From assembly GCA_947493705.1 (NCBI GenBank), contig CANLSH010000013.1, positions 23,658 to 87,657 of the forward strand: 64,000 nucleotides of DNA, in the 5' to 3' direction. The position numbers and the translations under genes are program-made. This document shows, piece by piece, positions 7,844 through 20,357 of this stretch; positions within the stretch are counted from its first letter, which is position 1, and every line of letters begins with the position of its first letter. The notes below the pieces were generated by a model. The model worked only from the letters and a program-made list of their open reading frames with translations, did no database searches and was not told the DNA's origin. The stretch is from an uncultured Arachnia sp. GTDB taxonomy: Bacteria; Actinomycetota; Actinomycetes; Propionibacteriales; Propionibacteriaceae.

Positions 7844-8695
7844 TCACACCTCTTTACTGCGGAACTTTCTGACCGCCAGGGGCGGGAACACCAGGAGAAC
7901 GACGGCCATGCCCACCAGCACAGTGATGACGGGGTGCTGCATGGGCCACACGTCAGGAGTGGGCATGTCACCGAGGTTGCCGAACAGCGTGCGGACCGCT
8001 TGGACGAGTGCCGAGATGGGGTTCCATTCCGCTATCACCCGCAGCACCGTCGGCAGCGTGTCGCTGGGGACGAAGGCGTTGGAGATGAACGTCAGCGGGA
8101 ACAGGATGATGAAGACGGCCTGGTTGAGCGTCTCCGGCGATTTCACACTCAATCCGATGAAGATCATCACCCAGCTGAAGGCCCAGGCGAAGAACAGCAG
8201 CAGCAGGAGTCCGAGCAGGAAGTAGAACACGCCCTCACGGAAACGCCAGCCGACGATGAACCCCGTGATGAGCATTACTGTGATGGAGACGATGTTCAGC
8301 ATGAAGTCGGAGATGGAACGGGCCACCAGCACGGCGCTGGGAGACATGGGAAGGCTCCGGAACCGGTCGATGATGCCGTCGCGGATGTCCTCGGCCATGT
8401 AGCTTCCGGAGATGGTGGATCCGAAGATCACGGTCTGGGCGAAGATGCCTGCCATGAGGAATTCGGTGTAATTGCTGCCCTCCACCTGGATGGCCCCGCC
8501 GTAAACCTGGCTGAACAGCAGAACGAACATGATGGGCTGCAGCAGCGCGAAGCCGATGACATCTGGGCTGCGCTTGAGGCGGGTCAGGTTGCGCATGGTG
8601 ATGGCGTGGACGTCGGTGAACCAGTCCTGGACGGCACTGCGGTCGTCATCAGCCGTGAGCCGTTCGGTGGCCGGTCGCGTGTCGGTGGTGCTCAC
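7844..8695 (-). CDS. DrrB-like ABC-2 exporter permease
   Basis: 283 residues with six hydrophobic segments in the ABC-2 order; the cytosolic N-terminal stretch ends in VHAITMRNLTRLKRSPDVIG, a typical lead into TM1 of DrrB-type daunorubicin exporters. Conserved-looking blocks are EFLMAGIFAQTVIFGST, DRFRSLPMSPSAVLVARSIS and FPLTFISNAFVPSDTLP. Its start overlaps the stop of the ATPase (8692-8695). It should export an amphipathic drug or lipid; the compound is unknown. Confidence 0.92.
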   Translation of the reverse strand: MSTTDTRPATERLTADDDRSAVQDWFTDVHAITMRNLTRLKRSPDVIGFALLQPIMFVLLFSQVYGGAIQVEGSNYTEFLMAGIFAQTVIFGSTISGSYMAEDIRDGIIDRFRSLPMSPSAVLVARSISDFMLNIVSITVMLITGFIVGWRFREGVFYFLLGLLLLLFFAWAFSWVMIFIGLSVKSPETLNQAVFIILFPLTFISNAFVPSDTLPTVLRVIAEWNPISALVQAVRTLFGNLGDMPTPDVWPMQHPVITVLVGMAVVLLVFPPLAVRKFRSKEV

Positions 8696-9660
8696 TCTGC
8701 CGCCTCCAATTCAGTATCTTCGGCACCGTGGCCCGTGAGGGTCAGGAAAACATCATCGAGGGTCGGTCGCCGGACGCCCGCCTCGTGGATCTCGATTCCT
8801 ACCTCCTCAATCTCGGCAAGTGCTGAGCGTAGGGCACGAGTGGCATCCTCCACCTGGATGGTGACACCTCTGCCTGACACGCCAGCCTCGCCGCGGCCGT
8901 GCCGCTCAAGAATCTCCGCCGCATGTGACGCGTCGGCTTCATCCACGAGGGTCAACTGCACGCGTCGCCCGCCCACCGAAGCCTTCAACTCATCCGCTGT
9001 GCCCTCGGCGATGACCTTGCCACGATCGATGACCGAGATCTGGTCAGCCAACTGGTCGGCCTCCTCCAAGTACTGCGTGGTCAGAAGTACCGTCGTGCCC
9101 TCGGTCGCGCGCTCACGAATGACGTCCCAGAGGCCGAGCCGGGCCTGGGGGTCGAGGCCGGTGGTGGGTTCATCGAGGAATAACACAGGCGGGTTGATGA
9201 CGAGTGCACCGGCAAGATCGACCCGTCGGCGCATGCCACCGGAGAAGCCCTTGAGTGGACGATCAGCAGCTTCGACGAGGTCGAACGCTTGGAGGAGTTC
9301 GTCTGCCCGCTCCCGGGAGCGACGACTGCCGAGGTGGTACAACCGTCCCACCATGAGGAGGTTCTCCCGTGCCGTGAGCCGTTCATCCACGGCGGCGTAC
9401 TGGCCGGATGCGCCGATGCGACGGCGCACCTCAGCGGGGTCTGCGAGCACGTCCACACCAGCCACGTGAGCTTCGCCGCTGTCCGGCCGCAGGAGCGTGC
9501 TGAGCACTTTCACAGCGGTGGTCTTACCCGCACCATTGGGACCCAGAAGCCCTCGCACCGTGCCCTGTTCAATCTCGATGTCCAACCCGTCCAATGCGTG
9601 GACCGGACCTGACTTTGCCTTGTAGGTCTTCTTCAGCTGATGCGCCGACACGAATGTCAT
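8692..9660 (-). CDS. DrrA-like ABC exporter ATPase
   Basis: 322 residues. Walker A GPNGAGKTT (40-48), signature SGGMRRR (140-146), Walker B FLDEP followed by TTGLD (161-170), and a TTQYLEEADQLADQI switch region with Gln in place of the usual His, the hallmark of the DrrA daunorubicin-exporter subfamily. The C-terminal regulatory domain ends in PTLDDVFLTLTGH, also a DrrA feature. It is the first gene of a two-gene operon with the DrrB-like permease. Confidence 0.94.
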   Translation of the reverse strand: MTFVSAHQLKKTYKAKSGPVHALDGLDIEIEQGTVRGLLGPNGAGKTTAVKVLSTLLRPDSGEAHVAGVDVLADPAEVRRRIGASGQYAAVDERLTARENLLMVGRLYHLGSRRSRERADELLQAFDLVEAADRPLKGFSGGMRRRVDLAGALVINPPVLFLDEPTTGLDPQARLGLWDVIRERATEGTTVLLTTQYLEEADQLADQISVIDRGKVIAEGTADELKASVGGRRVQLTLVDEADASHAAEILERHGRGEAGVSGRGVTIQVEDATRALRSALAEIEEVGIEIHEAGVRRPTLDDVFLTLTGHGAEDTELEAAE

Positions 9661-9765
9661 TGGACTGTTGTCCCCCTGCCGCCCGCGCGGTGCAGGCTGA
9701 CCAATCGTAGGGCAGGCGTGCCTTCCACAAAAGTGTGACCTCAGAGTTCGAATGCGGCACAGGCG

Positions 9766-10194
9766 TCAGCCAACGATCTGGCGCAGCCCTATCGAGTAGG
9801 CGATCTTGGCGACGATTGCACCGGCCGGCCGCAGGATCGCGGGCAGCCACGACGGACGGAGACTCTGCCGCCAGACCACCAGCGTGCCGGTGGCCACCTG
9901 CTCGACGGAGGCCTCTACAAGCCCTGCGACGGGTCCGAACTTCTCCACCACCAAGCGACCCGGACGATTACGGGTGGGGGCGTCGGCCCGGGCCACGAGC
10001 ATGCGGTCGTTGATGTGCAGGGGGCCAAGCGAGGTTTCGCCGACGAACCGCAGTCCCCGCCGCATGCTCTCCCGCACGGGCGTCACCCGAGTCAGGGGAA
10101 TGGCTGCGGAGTGCGCATCCAGGTCCACGAGGCGCGCCCACACCACGTGGGCGCTTGCAGGAACATGCAGTCGGACCTCAAAGGTGTCGCTCAT
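9766..10194 (-). CDS. SRPBCC/START-like domain protein
   Basis: 142 residues from ATG 10194, which overlaps the stop of the FAD oxidoreductase gene by 4 bp; the longer open frame upstream lies inside that gene and is rejected. The pattern FEVRLHVPASAHVVWARLVD at the N-terminus and the long C-terminal helix are those of small helix-grip proteins that bind hydrophobic ligands. Coupling to the amine-oxidase-like protein suggests that the two act on the same lipophilic substrate. No catalytic residues can be assigned. Confidence 0.75.
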   Translation of the reverse strand: MSDTFEVRLHVPASAHVVWARLVDLDAHSAAIPLTRVTPVRESMRRGLRFVGETSLGPLHINDRMLVARADAPTRNRPGRLVVEKFGPVAGLVEASVEQVATGTLVVWRQSLRPSWLPAILRPAGAIVAKIAYSIGLRQIVG

Positions 10195-11396
10195 CGCCGA
10201 GTCTTCCAGGTGTTTGGTTGTCCCGCAGCGACAGAACGGGCTGCCGCAGCACCACTGGCCATGGCTCCTTGAATGGAAGCCTCCCCCGTGTCTCCGGCGA
10301 CAACAATGCCGGGCTGATCGCTGGTGAGGGGTGTACTGCCTGGTGCGATGTGGGGCAGGGCGTCGTGAATGTCGTGACGAACCAGGAGGCGCCACGCAGG
10401 ATCATCGACACCCATGATGTCGGCACCACCAGTGCGTGCTTCGTCGTCAGTGAGCCCGTGGTCGCCGACGGCTGTGACTTGCACCAGGTGTTGTCCGGCC
10501 GGGGCGTAGGAGGGACACACTTCTGTGATGACGCTCGTGTTGGTGATCAACGCATCGTCGCGGATGTCGACGAACAGAAACTTGCTTTCGCTGGGACGAC
10601 GCTGCGCTGCAAACCACCATGTGGTGAGAGAGTGCATCCTCGGCTCCGGGTGTCCCAGCAGACGAGCTGTCGTGCGGGGGCCAGCAGCAAGGATGATCTG
10701 GTCGGCGGCGTGGCGCTCCCCACCGGAGGTCACGGCCACCTGATCGTCCCCGTCGTTCTGCAGCGCAACCACCTCCGTGTCGTAGCGGATCCTGCCGTTG
10801 AGCGGCTCGGCCAATTGGTGCGCGATCGCTGCCATGCCCTGCGCAGGCAGCGACGGCGATCCCTTGGCGAAGTACCAGGCAAGCTGACGGGCGAACGGGG
10901 CGGAAACACCCAAGTCCCTGTCCCCCACCACGCCCTGGAAGAACCTCTCGATGACTCGGCGCAGCGTTGCGCTGAAGCCCGCCTTCTTGAGGCTGGCCGC
11001 CAGCGTCAGAGTCTCGTCCTTCGAGAGTCGGAGCCAGGCGTAGGCGGCCTTGAGGTCGCTGATGGTGATGGTGCCGCGCAGCAACCCCAGAATTCGGGCG
11101 GGATGATGACTCGGATCGGCCAACACCTCCAGACCCTGAGAATCACGCACCGCCACGCCGCGATCCCACGAGTGCAGGTCAAGGGCTTTGAGGTTCAGCG
11201 CCTTCCTCGCCTCCGGGTAGCTGGGATTGAGGAGCTGGAAGCCCCTGTCACAACGAAATCCGTCCACCACATCCGTGGCTACCCGCCCGCCGGGCTGCGA
11301 CGAGGCCTCCAGCACCTCGACGTCCCAGCCCTGTTCCACCAGCAGCCCGGCAGCGCGTAACCCGGAAAGTCCTGCTCCAATGACCAGTGCATGCAT
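10191..11396 (-). CDS. FAD-dependent oxidoreductase, amine oxidase/phytoene desaturase type
   Basis: 401 residues from ATG 11396, chosen because AAAGGA lies 8 nt upstream and the dinucleotide fold begins at once: ALVIGAGLSGLRAAGLL is the GxGxxG FAD motif, followed by the E and GGR (EASSQPGGRVATD) of this superfamily. Near the C-terminus IVVAGDTGEASIQGAMASG is the second FAD contact. It belongs to the flavin amine oxidase/NAD(P)-binding Rossmann group that includes protoporphyrinogen oxidase and carotenoid desaturases; the substrate cannot be told. It sits in the guaB operon between chorismate mutase and a START-like protein. Confidence 0.85.
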   Translation of the reverse strand: MHALVIGAGLSGLRAAGLLVEQGWDVEVLEASSQPGGRVATDVVDGFRCDRGFQLLNPSYPEARKALNLKALDLHSWDRGVAVRDSQGLEVLADPSHHPARILGLLRGTITISDLKAAYAWLRLSKDETLTLAASLKKAGFSATLRRVIERFFQGVVGDRDLGVSAPFARQLAWYFAKGSPSLPAQGMAAIAHQLAEPLNGRIRYDTEVVALQNDGDDQVAVTSGGERHAADQIILAAGPRTTARLLGHPEPRMHSLTTWWFAAQRRPSESKFLFVDIRDDALITNTSVITEVCPSYAPAGQHLVQVTAVGDHGLTDDEARTGGADIMGVDDPAWRLLVRHDIHDALPHIAPGSTPLTSDQPGIVVAGDTGEASIQGAMASGAAAARSVAAGQPNTWKTRR

Positions 11397-11430
11397 GTTG
11401 TTGATCCTTTGCGTGGCGTTGTTGAGCTTC

Positions 11431-11730
11431 TCAGTTGTTCTCGGCCCTGATGCGTTCATGGTGGCGTACCACCTCGGCGACGATGAAGTTGAGGAACTTC
11501 TCCGCCAGTTCCGGATCCAGCTGTGCGTCGACCGCCAGCGCTCGAAGTCGCTGAATCTGGGCCGCCTCCCGGGCAGGATCCGCAGGTGGCAGACCAGCGG
11601 CGGCTTTCAGTTCGCCCACATGCTGAGTCACCTTGAAGCGTTCGGCCAAGAGGTGCACGAGGGCAGAATCCATGTTGTCTATGCTGCCGCGGAGGCGCTC
11701 CAGCTCGGCGCGTGCCTGATCCGGATCCAT
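11431..11730 (-). CDS. Chorismate mutase, AroQ type
   Basis: 99 residues, all helical, with RAELERLRGSIDNMDSALVH and LLAERFKVTQHVGELKA, the first-helix Arg and the xLLxxR...xVGxxK pattern of AroQ mutases, and a C-terminal helix with FIVAEVVRHHERI. It converts chorismate to prephenate for Phe/Tyr synthesis. The start ATG at 11730 follows the guaB3 stop with a 1-bp gap, so the two are coupled. A short free-standing enzyme like this often pairs with DAHP synthase in actinobacteria, which is not in this window. Confidence 0.88.
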   Translation of the reverse strand: MDPDQARAELERLRGSIDNMDSALVHLLAERFKVTQHVGELKAAAGLPPADPAREAAQIQRLRALAVDAQLDPELAEKFLNFIVAEVVRHHERIRAENN

Positions 11731-11731
11731 G

Positions 11732-12835
11732 TCAGTGAAGAATCAGGTCGATGCGCTGGAAGGACTTGACGTCGGTGTAGCCCGTCAATGCCATGGCCTT
11801 GCGTAGCCCGCCCGCCAGATTCATAGTGCCATCCGGCACGTGAGAGGGACCGTTCACGACTTCCTCCAGAGAGCCCACCTGGTCAAAGAAGACACGTTCG
11901 CCGCGAGGAAGTGTGGCGTGCCAGGCCTCAGGACCCCAGTGCCAGCCACGGCCCGGCGCCTCGGTGGCGCGAGCCAGGGGCGAGCCCACCATCACCGCGT
12001 CAGCGCCGCAGGCAATGGCCTTGGCGACATCCCCGGAACGGCCGACGGCGCCGTCGGCAATGAGGTGGACGTAGCGGCCACCCGATTCCTCCAGATAATC
12101 GCGGCGAGCCTCCGCCACATCCGCCACGGCCGAGGCCATCGGCACCTCGATGCCGAGCACAGAGGCCGTTGTGTGGGCGGCGCCGCCGCCGAACCCGACA
12201 AGAACCCCGGCCGCACCTGCACGCATCAGATGCAGCGCCGTCCTGTAGGTGGCACACCCGCCCACGATGACGGGTGTCTCGAATCCGTAAATGAACTCCT
12301 TGAGGTTCAGCACCTCATCCGAACCATCAACATGCTCGGCGGATACCGTGGTGCCGCGCACCATGAAGAAGTCAAGGCCCGCCTTCTCGATGACCGAGGC
12401 AAACCTCAGAGTGTTCGCGGGCGTGAGCGCGCCCGCCACGGGCACCCCTGCATCGCGGATCTCCTGGAGACGTTGGGCAATCAACTCGCCCTTGACGGGC
12501 TCCGCATAGATGTGTTGCATCCGGCGAGTGGCCGTCACCTGGTCCATCGGCTCCGTGAGCTGCTCGTACTGACTGGAGGGGTCCTCGTACCGGGTCCACA
12601 GGCCCTCCAGGTTGAGCACACCCAGGCCGCCGAGCTGGCCCATCCGGATGGCGGTGGCTGGCGACATGACCGAATCCATGGGTGCGGCGACGATGGGAGT
12701 CGCAAAGGTCAGCGCATCGATCTTCCAGGACAGATCCACCTCGTGTTCGCTGCGTGTGCGGCGCGTCGGCGCGATGGCGACGTCGTCGAAGGAATGGGCG
12801 CTGGTGGCGCGCTTGCTGCGTCCGAGCTCGTACAT
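11732..12835 (-). CDS. guaB3: GuaB3 family IMP dehydrogenase-related protein
   Basis: 367-residue TIM-barrel protein without the CBS insert. The N-terminus MYELGRSKRATSAHSFDDVAI matches the GuaB3 group found beside true IMPDH in actinobacteria. The phosphate-binding loops are present (HLIADGAVGRSGDVAKAIA and GADAVMVGSPLARATEAPG), but the loop that holds the catalytic Cys of IMPDH reads LVGFGGGAAHTTASVLGI, without a Cys. Published members of this family differ in reported activity, so a purine nucleotide role is likely and the exact reaction uncertain. It follows guaB by 23 bp and should be co-transcribed. Confidence 0.88.
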   Translation of the reverse strand: MYELGRSKRATSAHSFDDVAIAPTRRTRSEHEVDLSWKIDALTFATPIVAAPMDSVMSPATAIRMGQLGGLGVLNLEGLWTRYEDPSSQYEQLTEPMDQVTATRRMQHIYAEPVKGELIAQRLQEIRDAGVPVAGALTPANTLRFASVIEKAGLDFFMVRGTTVSAEHVDGSDEVLNLKEFIYGFETPVIVGGCATYRTALHLMRAGAAGVLVGFGGGAAHTTASVLGIEVPMASAVADVAEARRDYLEESGGRYVHLIADGAVGRSGDVAKAIACGADAVMVGSPLARATEAPGRGWHWGPEAWHATLPRGERVFFDQVGSLEEVVNGPSHVPDGTMNLAGGLRKAMALTGYTDVKSFQRIDLILH

Positions 12836-12858
12836 GATGGTGCTCCTAGCCCGGGCGC

Positions 12859-15166
<2,308 letters not shown>

Positions 15167-15228
15167 ACCGACCACACCTGACACGGAGGTGTCTTACGGG
15201 GCCAATGTGGCAACGCCACCCTTCCCGC

Positions 15229-15327
15229 TGGTCGAGTAGCAGCCGACGAGGAACGAGTCTGCTGCGTGTCGAGACCGTTGTCGGGCAGATGAGGTCTCGA
15301 CACGTCGCTGGCGCTCCTACTCGACCA
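15229..15327. repeat. Nested inverted repeat, TGGTCGAGTAG family, copy 1
   Basis: The 99-bp element is bounded by TGGTCGAGTAG (15229-15239) and CTACTCGACCA (15317-15327) and contains a second perfect dyad, CGTGTCGAGACC (15265-15276) with GGTCTCGACACG (15293-15304). Related elements lie at 43039-43147 and 63812-64000. It fills the gap between the ATPase start and the groEL end. Confidence 0.75.
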
Positions 15328-15351
15328 TCGGGGGCCGCGGAGCAGACGAGC

Positions 15352-15380
15352 GGACCCCGGGGCTTCAAGCCCCGGGGTCC
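15352..15380 (-). terminator. groEL terminator hairpin
   Basis: A perfect 14-bp inverted repeat (GGACCCCGGGGCTT, one base, complement) stands 32 bp after the groEL stop. It is the strongest hairpin in the window by inspection. No T-run is present on the minus strand, as is common in high-GC terminators. Confidence 0.75.
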
Positions 15381-15412
15381 ACTTGTTCTGCGTCGGTGTC
15401 AGCTGCGCTGAC

Positions 15413-17011
<1,599 letters not shown>

Positions 17012-17308
17012 CTACTTCGAGACGACGGCGAGGATGTCGCGGGCATTCAGGAGCAGGTACTCCTGGCCGTCATACTTAACCTCGGTGCCGCCGTACTTGG
17101 AGAAGATGACGACGTCGCCCTCGGCGACATCCATGGGCACACGCTTGCCCTTGTCATCGGTGCGGCCGGGACCGATGGCCGCAACGCGGCCTTCCTGCGG
17201 CTTCTCCTTGGCGGTGTCCGGGATGACAAGCCCTGAAGCGGTGGTCTGCTCGGCTTCGAGGGGAGCAACGAGGACACGGTCCTCGAGCGGCTTGATCGTG
17301 GTTGCCAC
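17012..17308 (-). CDS. groES: Co-chaperonin GroES (Hsp10)
   Basis: 98 residues: [20 protein letters not shown], the mobile loop [16 protein letters not shown], and the closing strands [20 protein letters not shown]. It caps the GroEL cylinder. First gene of groESL; two CIRCE-like repeats lie 100-175 bp upstream of the start, so HrcA control is expected. Confidence 0.97.
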   Translation of the reverse strand: MATTIKPLEDRVLVAPLEAEQTTASGLVIPDTAKEKPQEGRVAAIGPGRTDDKGKRVPMDVAEGDVVIFSKYGGTEVKYDGQEYLLLNARDILAVVSK

Positions 17309-17409
17309 GTCAAACCCCTTTCTGTAGTTCTCCGGCTGAGCCGGTGATGTTCTGGGTTTATGGGTACTGCCACGTGAATGGAAACGTCGTCGCGGTCCGT
17401 CCCATCACG

Positions 17410-17436
17410 CTGGCACCCGGAGAGTCCAAGTGCCAA
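17410..17436. promoter_or_regulatory. Second, degenerate CIRCE-like element
   Basis: On the minus strand it reads TTGGCACTT-N9-GGGTGCCAG, keeping the 9-9-9 spacing and the GCAC/GTGC core of CIRCE. It is 19 bp from the better match at 17456-17482, towards groES. It may be a second HrcA site. Confidence 0.55.
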
Positions 17437-17455
17437 TGGACAAACTACACCGGAC

Positions 17456-17482
17456 TTAGCACTCGCTCAACCCGAGTGCCAG
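17456..17482. promoter_or_regulatory. CIRCE operator for HrcA
   Basis: TTAGCACTC-N9-GAGTGCCAG against the consensus TTAGCACTC-N9-GAGTGCTAA: the left arm is perfect and seven of nine bases in the right arm match. It lies about 150 bp upstream of groES, where the promoter should be. HrcA bound here represses groESL until heat shock. Confidence 0.88.
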
Positions 17483-17570
17483 ATGAGAGCGGCTCGAGGG
17501 CCGGGGCGGACTCGGGTTCCGTGCAGCTCCCTGCGTGAGGAGGAGGCGCCAGGAAGCACTGCCTGGGGGG

Positions 17571-19319
17571 CTACAGCGATCGCTCTCGTGTATCGAACTC
17601 CACGATCTCGTCGCCCAGTTCTGCCAACAAGGCATGTCGGGCCTCGCGACGGCGTCTCTGTTCGATTGGGTCGGGCACCGGAGCGGCCGCAATCAGCCGC
17701 TTGGTGTACTCCTCCCGCGGGTACATCAATACCTGCTCACGGTCGCCGCGCTCAACCACCTTTCCGTACTGCATCACCACGACACGGTGTGCCAGGGAGT
17801 CAATGACGGCCAGATCGTGGCTGATGAACAGGCACGCAAATCCGAACTGGGTCTGCAACTCGATCAGCATTGCCAGCACCGAGGCCTGCACGGACACGTC
17901 CAGCGCTGAGGTGGGTTCGTCTGCGATCAGCAGGTCCGGCTGCAGGGACAGCGCCCGTGCGATGGAGACGCGCTGGCGCTGGCCGCCGGAGAGTTCGTGC
18001 GGGTAGCGGTTGTAGGCACTTCTGGGAAGGTGCACGGCTTCCAGCAGGTCCAGGACCTTCTGTTCCCGCTCTTTGCCCTTGGCCACCTTGTGCACGCTCA
18101 TGGGCTCGGCAATGACATCGCCCACTGGGAGGCGGGGGTTCAATGATGCGGCTGGATCCTGAAAGATCACGCCGATGCGTTTGCGCAGCTCATTGGCCGC
18201 TTTGCCCTTGGTACTGAGCGCCTCGGTGCCCAGGACCCTCACCTCACCACTGGTGGAGGGGATCAGACCAAGTAGCGCTCGTCCGATAGTGGATTTGCCG
18301 GATCCGGACTCCCCGACGAGCCCGACGATCTCCCCTCGTTTCACGTCGAGCGACACCCCGTCCACGGCTCGGAAGGGTTTCTTGCCCTCCCTTTTGTAGT
18401 CGACGACGAGGTCCTTGACCTCGAGTGCCATGCCAGCATCCGGCGCCACGGGGTTGGGGGCCGTGCCGAACTGGCCATGTCCTTCGCCCAGGTGGGGGAC
18501 GGCGCTGAGGAGTCGCCGGGTGTAGGGGTGCTGTGGGTTCATCAGCACCTCTTCCGCTGTTCCGCGCTCGACGATGTCGCCCTTGAACATGACGGCAACA
18601 CGATCCGCCATGTCAGCCACAACACCCATGTTGTGGGTGATGAGCAGGATGCCCGTGTTGAGCTTGTCCTTCAGGGAGCGCAGCAGGTCCAGGATGTCTG
18701 CCTGCACCGTGACGTCCAGCGCGGTGGTGGGTTCGTCGGCGATGATGATTTCCGGGTCGCAGGTGAGTGCCATGGCAATGACGACACGTTGACGCATACC
18801 TCCCGAGAGCTCATGCGGGTACTCGTTCGCCCTCCGCTCGGCGGCAGGGATGCCCACTGAGTCCAACAACTGCACGGCACGGTCCCACGCCTGTCTGCCG
18901 TGGGCGATGTCGTGCACCTCCATGGACTCCGTCAGCTGCTCACCGATCTTGATCACGGGGTTGAGCGCTGTCATGGGTTCCTGGAAAACCATGGCGACGC
19001 GGCGGCCCCGGATAGAGCGCAGCGCACGGGTCGACATCTCACTGATGACGTTGTCGGCCACCTGGGTTTTGCCCCCGATGCGCGCTGATTTGGGCAGCAG
19101 TCCGAGGGCGGTGGTGGCGGTGACCGACTTGCCGGAACCTGATTCACCGACCAGTGCAACCACTTCACCCGGCATCACCGCAAGATCCAGTCCCTTGACG
19201 GCATGGACGCGTCCGAACTCGGTCTTGAAATTGACGTCCAACTCGGTGAACTTCAGCACGGGATCCGTGACGGCGTTGTAGGCCGCGGACGATTGGCTTT
19301 CAGAATAGCTGGTGCTCAT
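17571..19319 (-). CDS. Oligopeptide ABC transporter, fused double ATPase (DppDF-like)
   Basis: 582 residues carrying both ATPase domains of a Dpp/Opp importer in one chain. Domain 1: ALVGESGSGKSVTAT, LSGGMRQRV, IIADEPTTALD. Domain 2 from about residue 300: GLVGESGSGKSTIGRALLG, LSGGQRQRVSIARAL, LLIADEPTSALD, FISHDLAVI. All catalytic motifs are intact, which gives a useful contrast with the degenerate fused ATPase at 52555. It is the last gene of the operon binding protein-DppB-DppC-DppDF and powers uptake of peptides or a related substrate. Confidence 0.95.
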   Translation of the reverse strand: MSTSYSESQSSAAYNAVTDPVLKFTELDVNFKTEFGRVHAVKGLDLAVMPGEVVALVGESGSGKSVTATTALGLLPKSARIGGKTQVADNVISEMSTRALRSIRGRRVAMVFQEPMTALNPVIKIGEQLTESMEVHDIAHGRQAWDRAVQLLDSVGIPAAERRANEYPHELSGGMRQRVVIAMALTCDPEIIIADEPTTALDVTVQADILDLLRSLKDKLNTGILLITHNMGVVADMADRVAVMFKGDIVERGTAEEVLMNPQHPYTRRLLSAVPHLGEGHGQFGTAPNPVAPDAGMALEVKDLVVDYKREGKKPFRAVDGVSLDVKRGEIVGLVGESGSGKSTIGRALLGLIPSTSGEVRVLGTEALSTKGKAANELRKRIGVIFQDPAASLNPRLPVGDVIAEPMSVHKVAKGKEREQKVLDLLEAVHLPRSAYNRYPHELSGGQRQRVSIARALSLQPDLLIADEPTSALDVSVQASVLAMLIELQTQFGFACLFISHDLAVIDSLAHRVVVMQYGKVVERGDREQVLMYPREEYTKRLIAAAPVPDPIEQRRRREARHALLAELGDEIVEFDTRERSL

Positions 19320-19331
19320 GGTGCAAGTTCC

Positions 19332-20357
19332 TCAGTCCATCTGCTGGCGTGGGTCAAAAGCATCGCGTAGTCCGTCACCAATGAAGTTGACGGTCAGGGC
19401 GATGATCAGGATGAAGACACCGGGCCACCAGAACAGCCAGGGCCGCGTGGTCAGTGCATTCTGATAATCGGAGATCAACAGCCCGAGCGAGGTGTCCGGC
19501 GGCCGTACCCCAAAGCCCAAAAAGGACAGTGCCGTCTCCAGCAGGATGGCCGCCGAGATCAGCAATGTGGCGTTGACGATGATGGTCCCGAGTGTGTTGG
19601 GCAGGATGTGGCGCACGATGATGCGGGGAGTCGGGGTGCCGATGGCGCGCGCAGCCGCAACGAATTCTCGTTCGCGGAGCGAGAGCACCTCGGCGCGGAC
19701 CAGACGGGCCAGGCCCGTCCAAATCACCAGCCCCAACACCAATGCCAGCCCGAGAACCCCTGCGTCGGATGCGATCTGTCCGAGCACGGCAGCCAGGACG
19801 AGGAGCGGGATGATGATGAAGAGGTCGGTGGTGCGCATGAGGAATGCCTCCACCAGCCCGCGCAGGTAGCCCGCGGCCGCGCCGACCACGGTGCCGATGA
19901 TCGTGGCGAGGAGGCCCACCGCGAAGGCAATGAAGAGCGAGATCTGGGTGCCGCGCATCACGAGCGCAAAATAGTCCTTGCCGATCGTGTCCTGCCCGAA
20001 GGGGTGTTCTCCGACGGACGGTGGCCAGAACGTCACAGTGGGGGCGCCCCCATTGACCGGTGGGTAGAGATCATTGAAGTTCTTGTCCCACCAACCGGGA
20101 ATCGGCCCGACGCCGATCGAGGTGTAAGCGAGCAAAACCACAAACAGGAGAACGGCCAGCGCAACCATCGCGGCTCGGTGCCGCAGGAAGCGACGTCGCA
20201 CCAGCGCGCCCTGGGAGTAGGACTTCTCTGTCTTGCCCTCCAAGTCCTCCTCCACCGACAGCATGGAATCCAGCGGTTCCGTCTTCTCCGGCATGGAGTC
20301 ATCAGTCTTTTCGGGCATGGCGGGCTCCGTCCCTCGGCGCTGATCGTCGTTGCTCAT
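19332..20357 (-). CDS. Oligopeptide ABC transporter permease (DppC-like)
   Basis: 341 residues. A long cytosolic N-terminus leads to RRRFLRHRAAMVALAVLLFV (TM1), then HPFGQDTIGKDYFALVMRGT, the usual periplasmic lead of DppC, and the EAA-like loop EREFVAAARAIGTPTPRIIV before the last membrane segments. It ends with GDGLRDAFDPRQQMD, the family signature. The start overlaps the DppB stop by 4 bp and it is followed 12 bp later by the ATPase gene. Confidence 0.95.
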   Translation of the reverse strand: MSNDDQRRGTEPAMPEKTDDSMPEKTEPLDSMLSVEEDLEGKTEKSYSQGALVRRRFLRHRAAMVALAVLLFVVLLAYTSIGVGPIPGWWDKNFNDLYPPVNGGAPTVTFWPPSVGEHPFGQDTIGKDYFALVMRGTQISLFIAFAVGLLATIIGTVVGAAAGYLRGLVEAFLMRTTDLFIIIPLLVLAAVLGQIASDAGVLGLALVLGLVIWTGLARLVRAEVLSLREREFVAAARAIGTPTPRIIVRHILPNTLGTIIVNATLLISAAILLETALSFLGFGVRPPDTSLGLLISDYQNALTTRPWLFWWPGVFILIIALTVNFIGDGLRDAFDPRQQMD

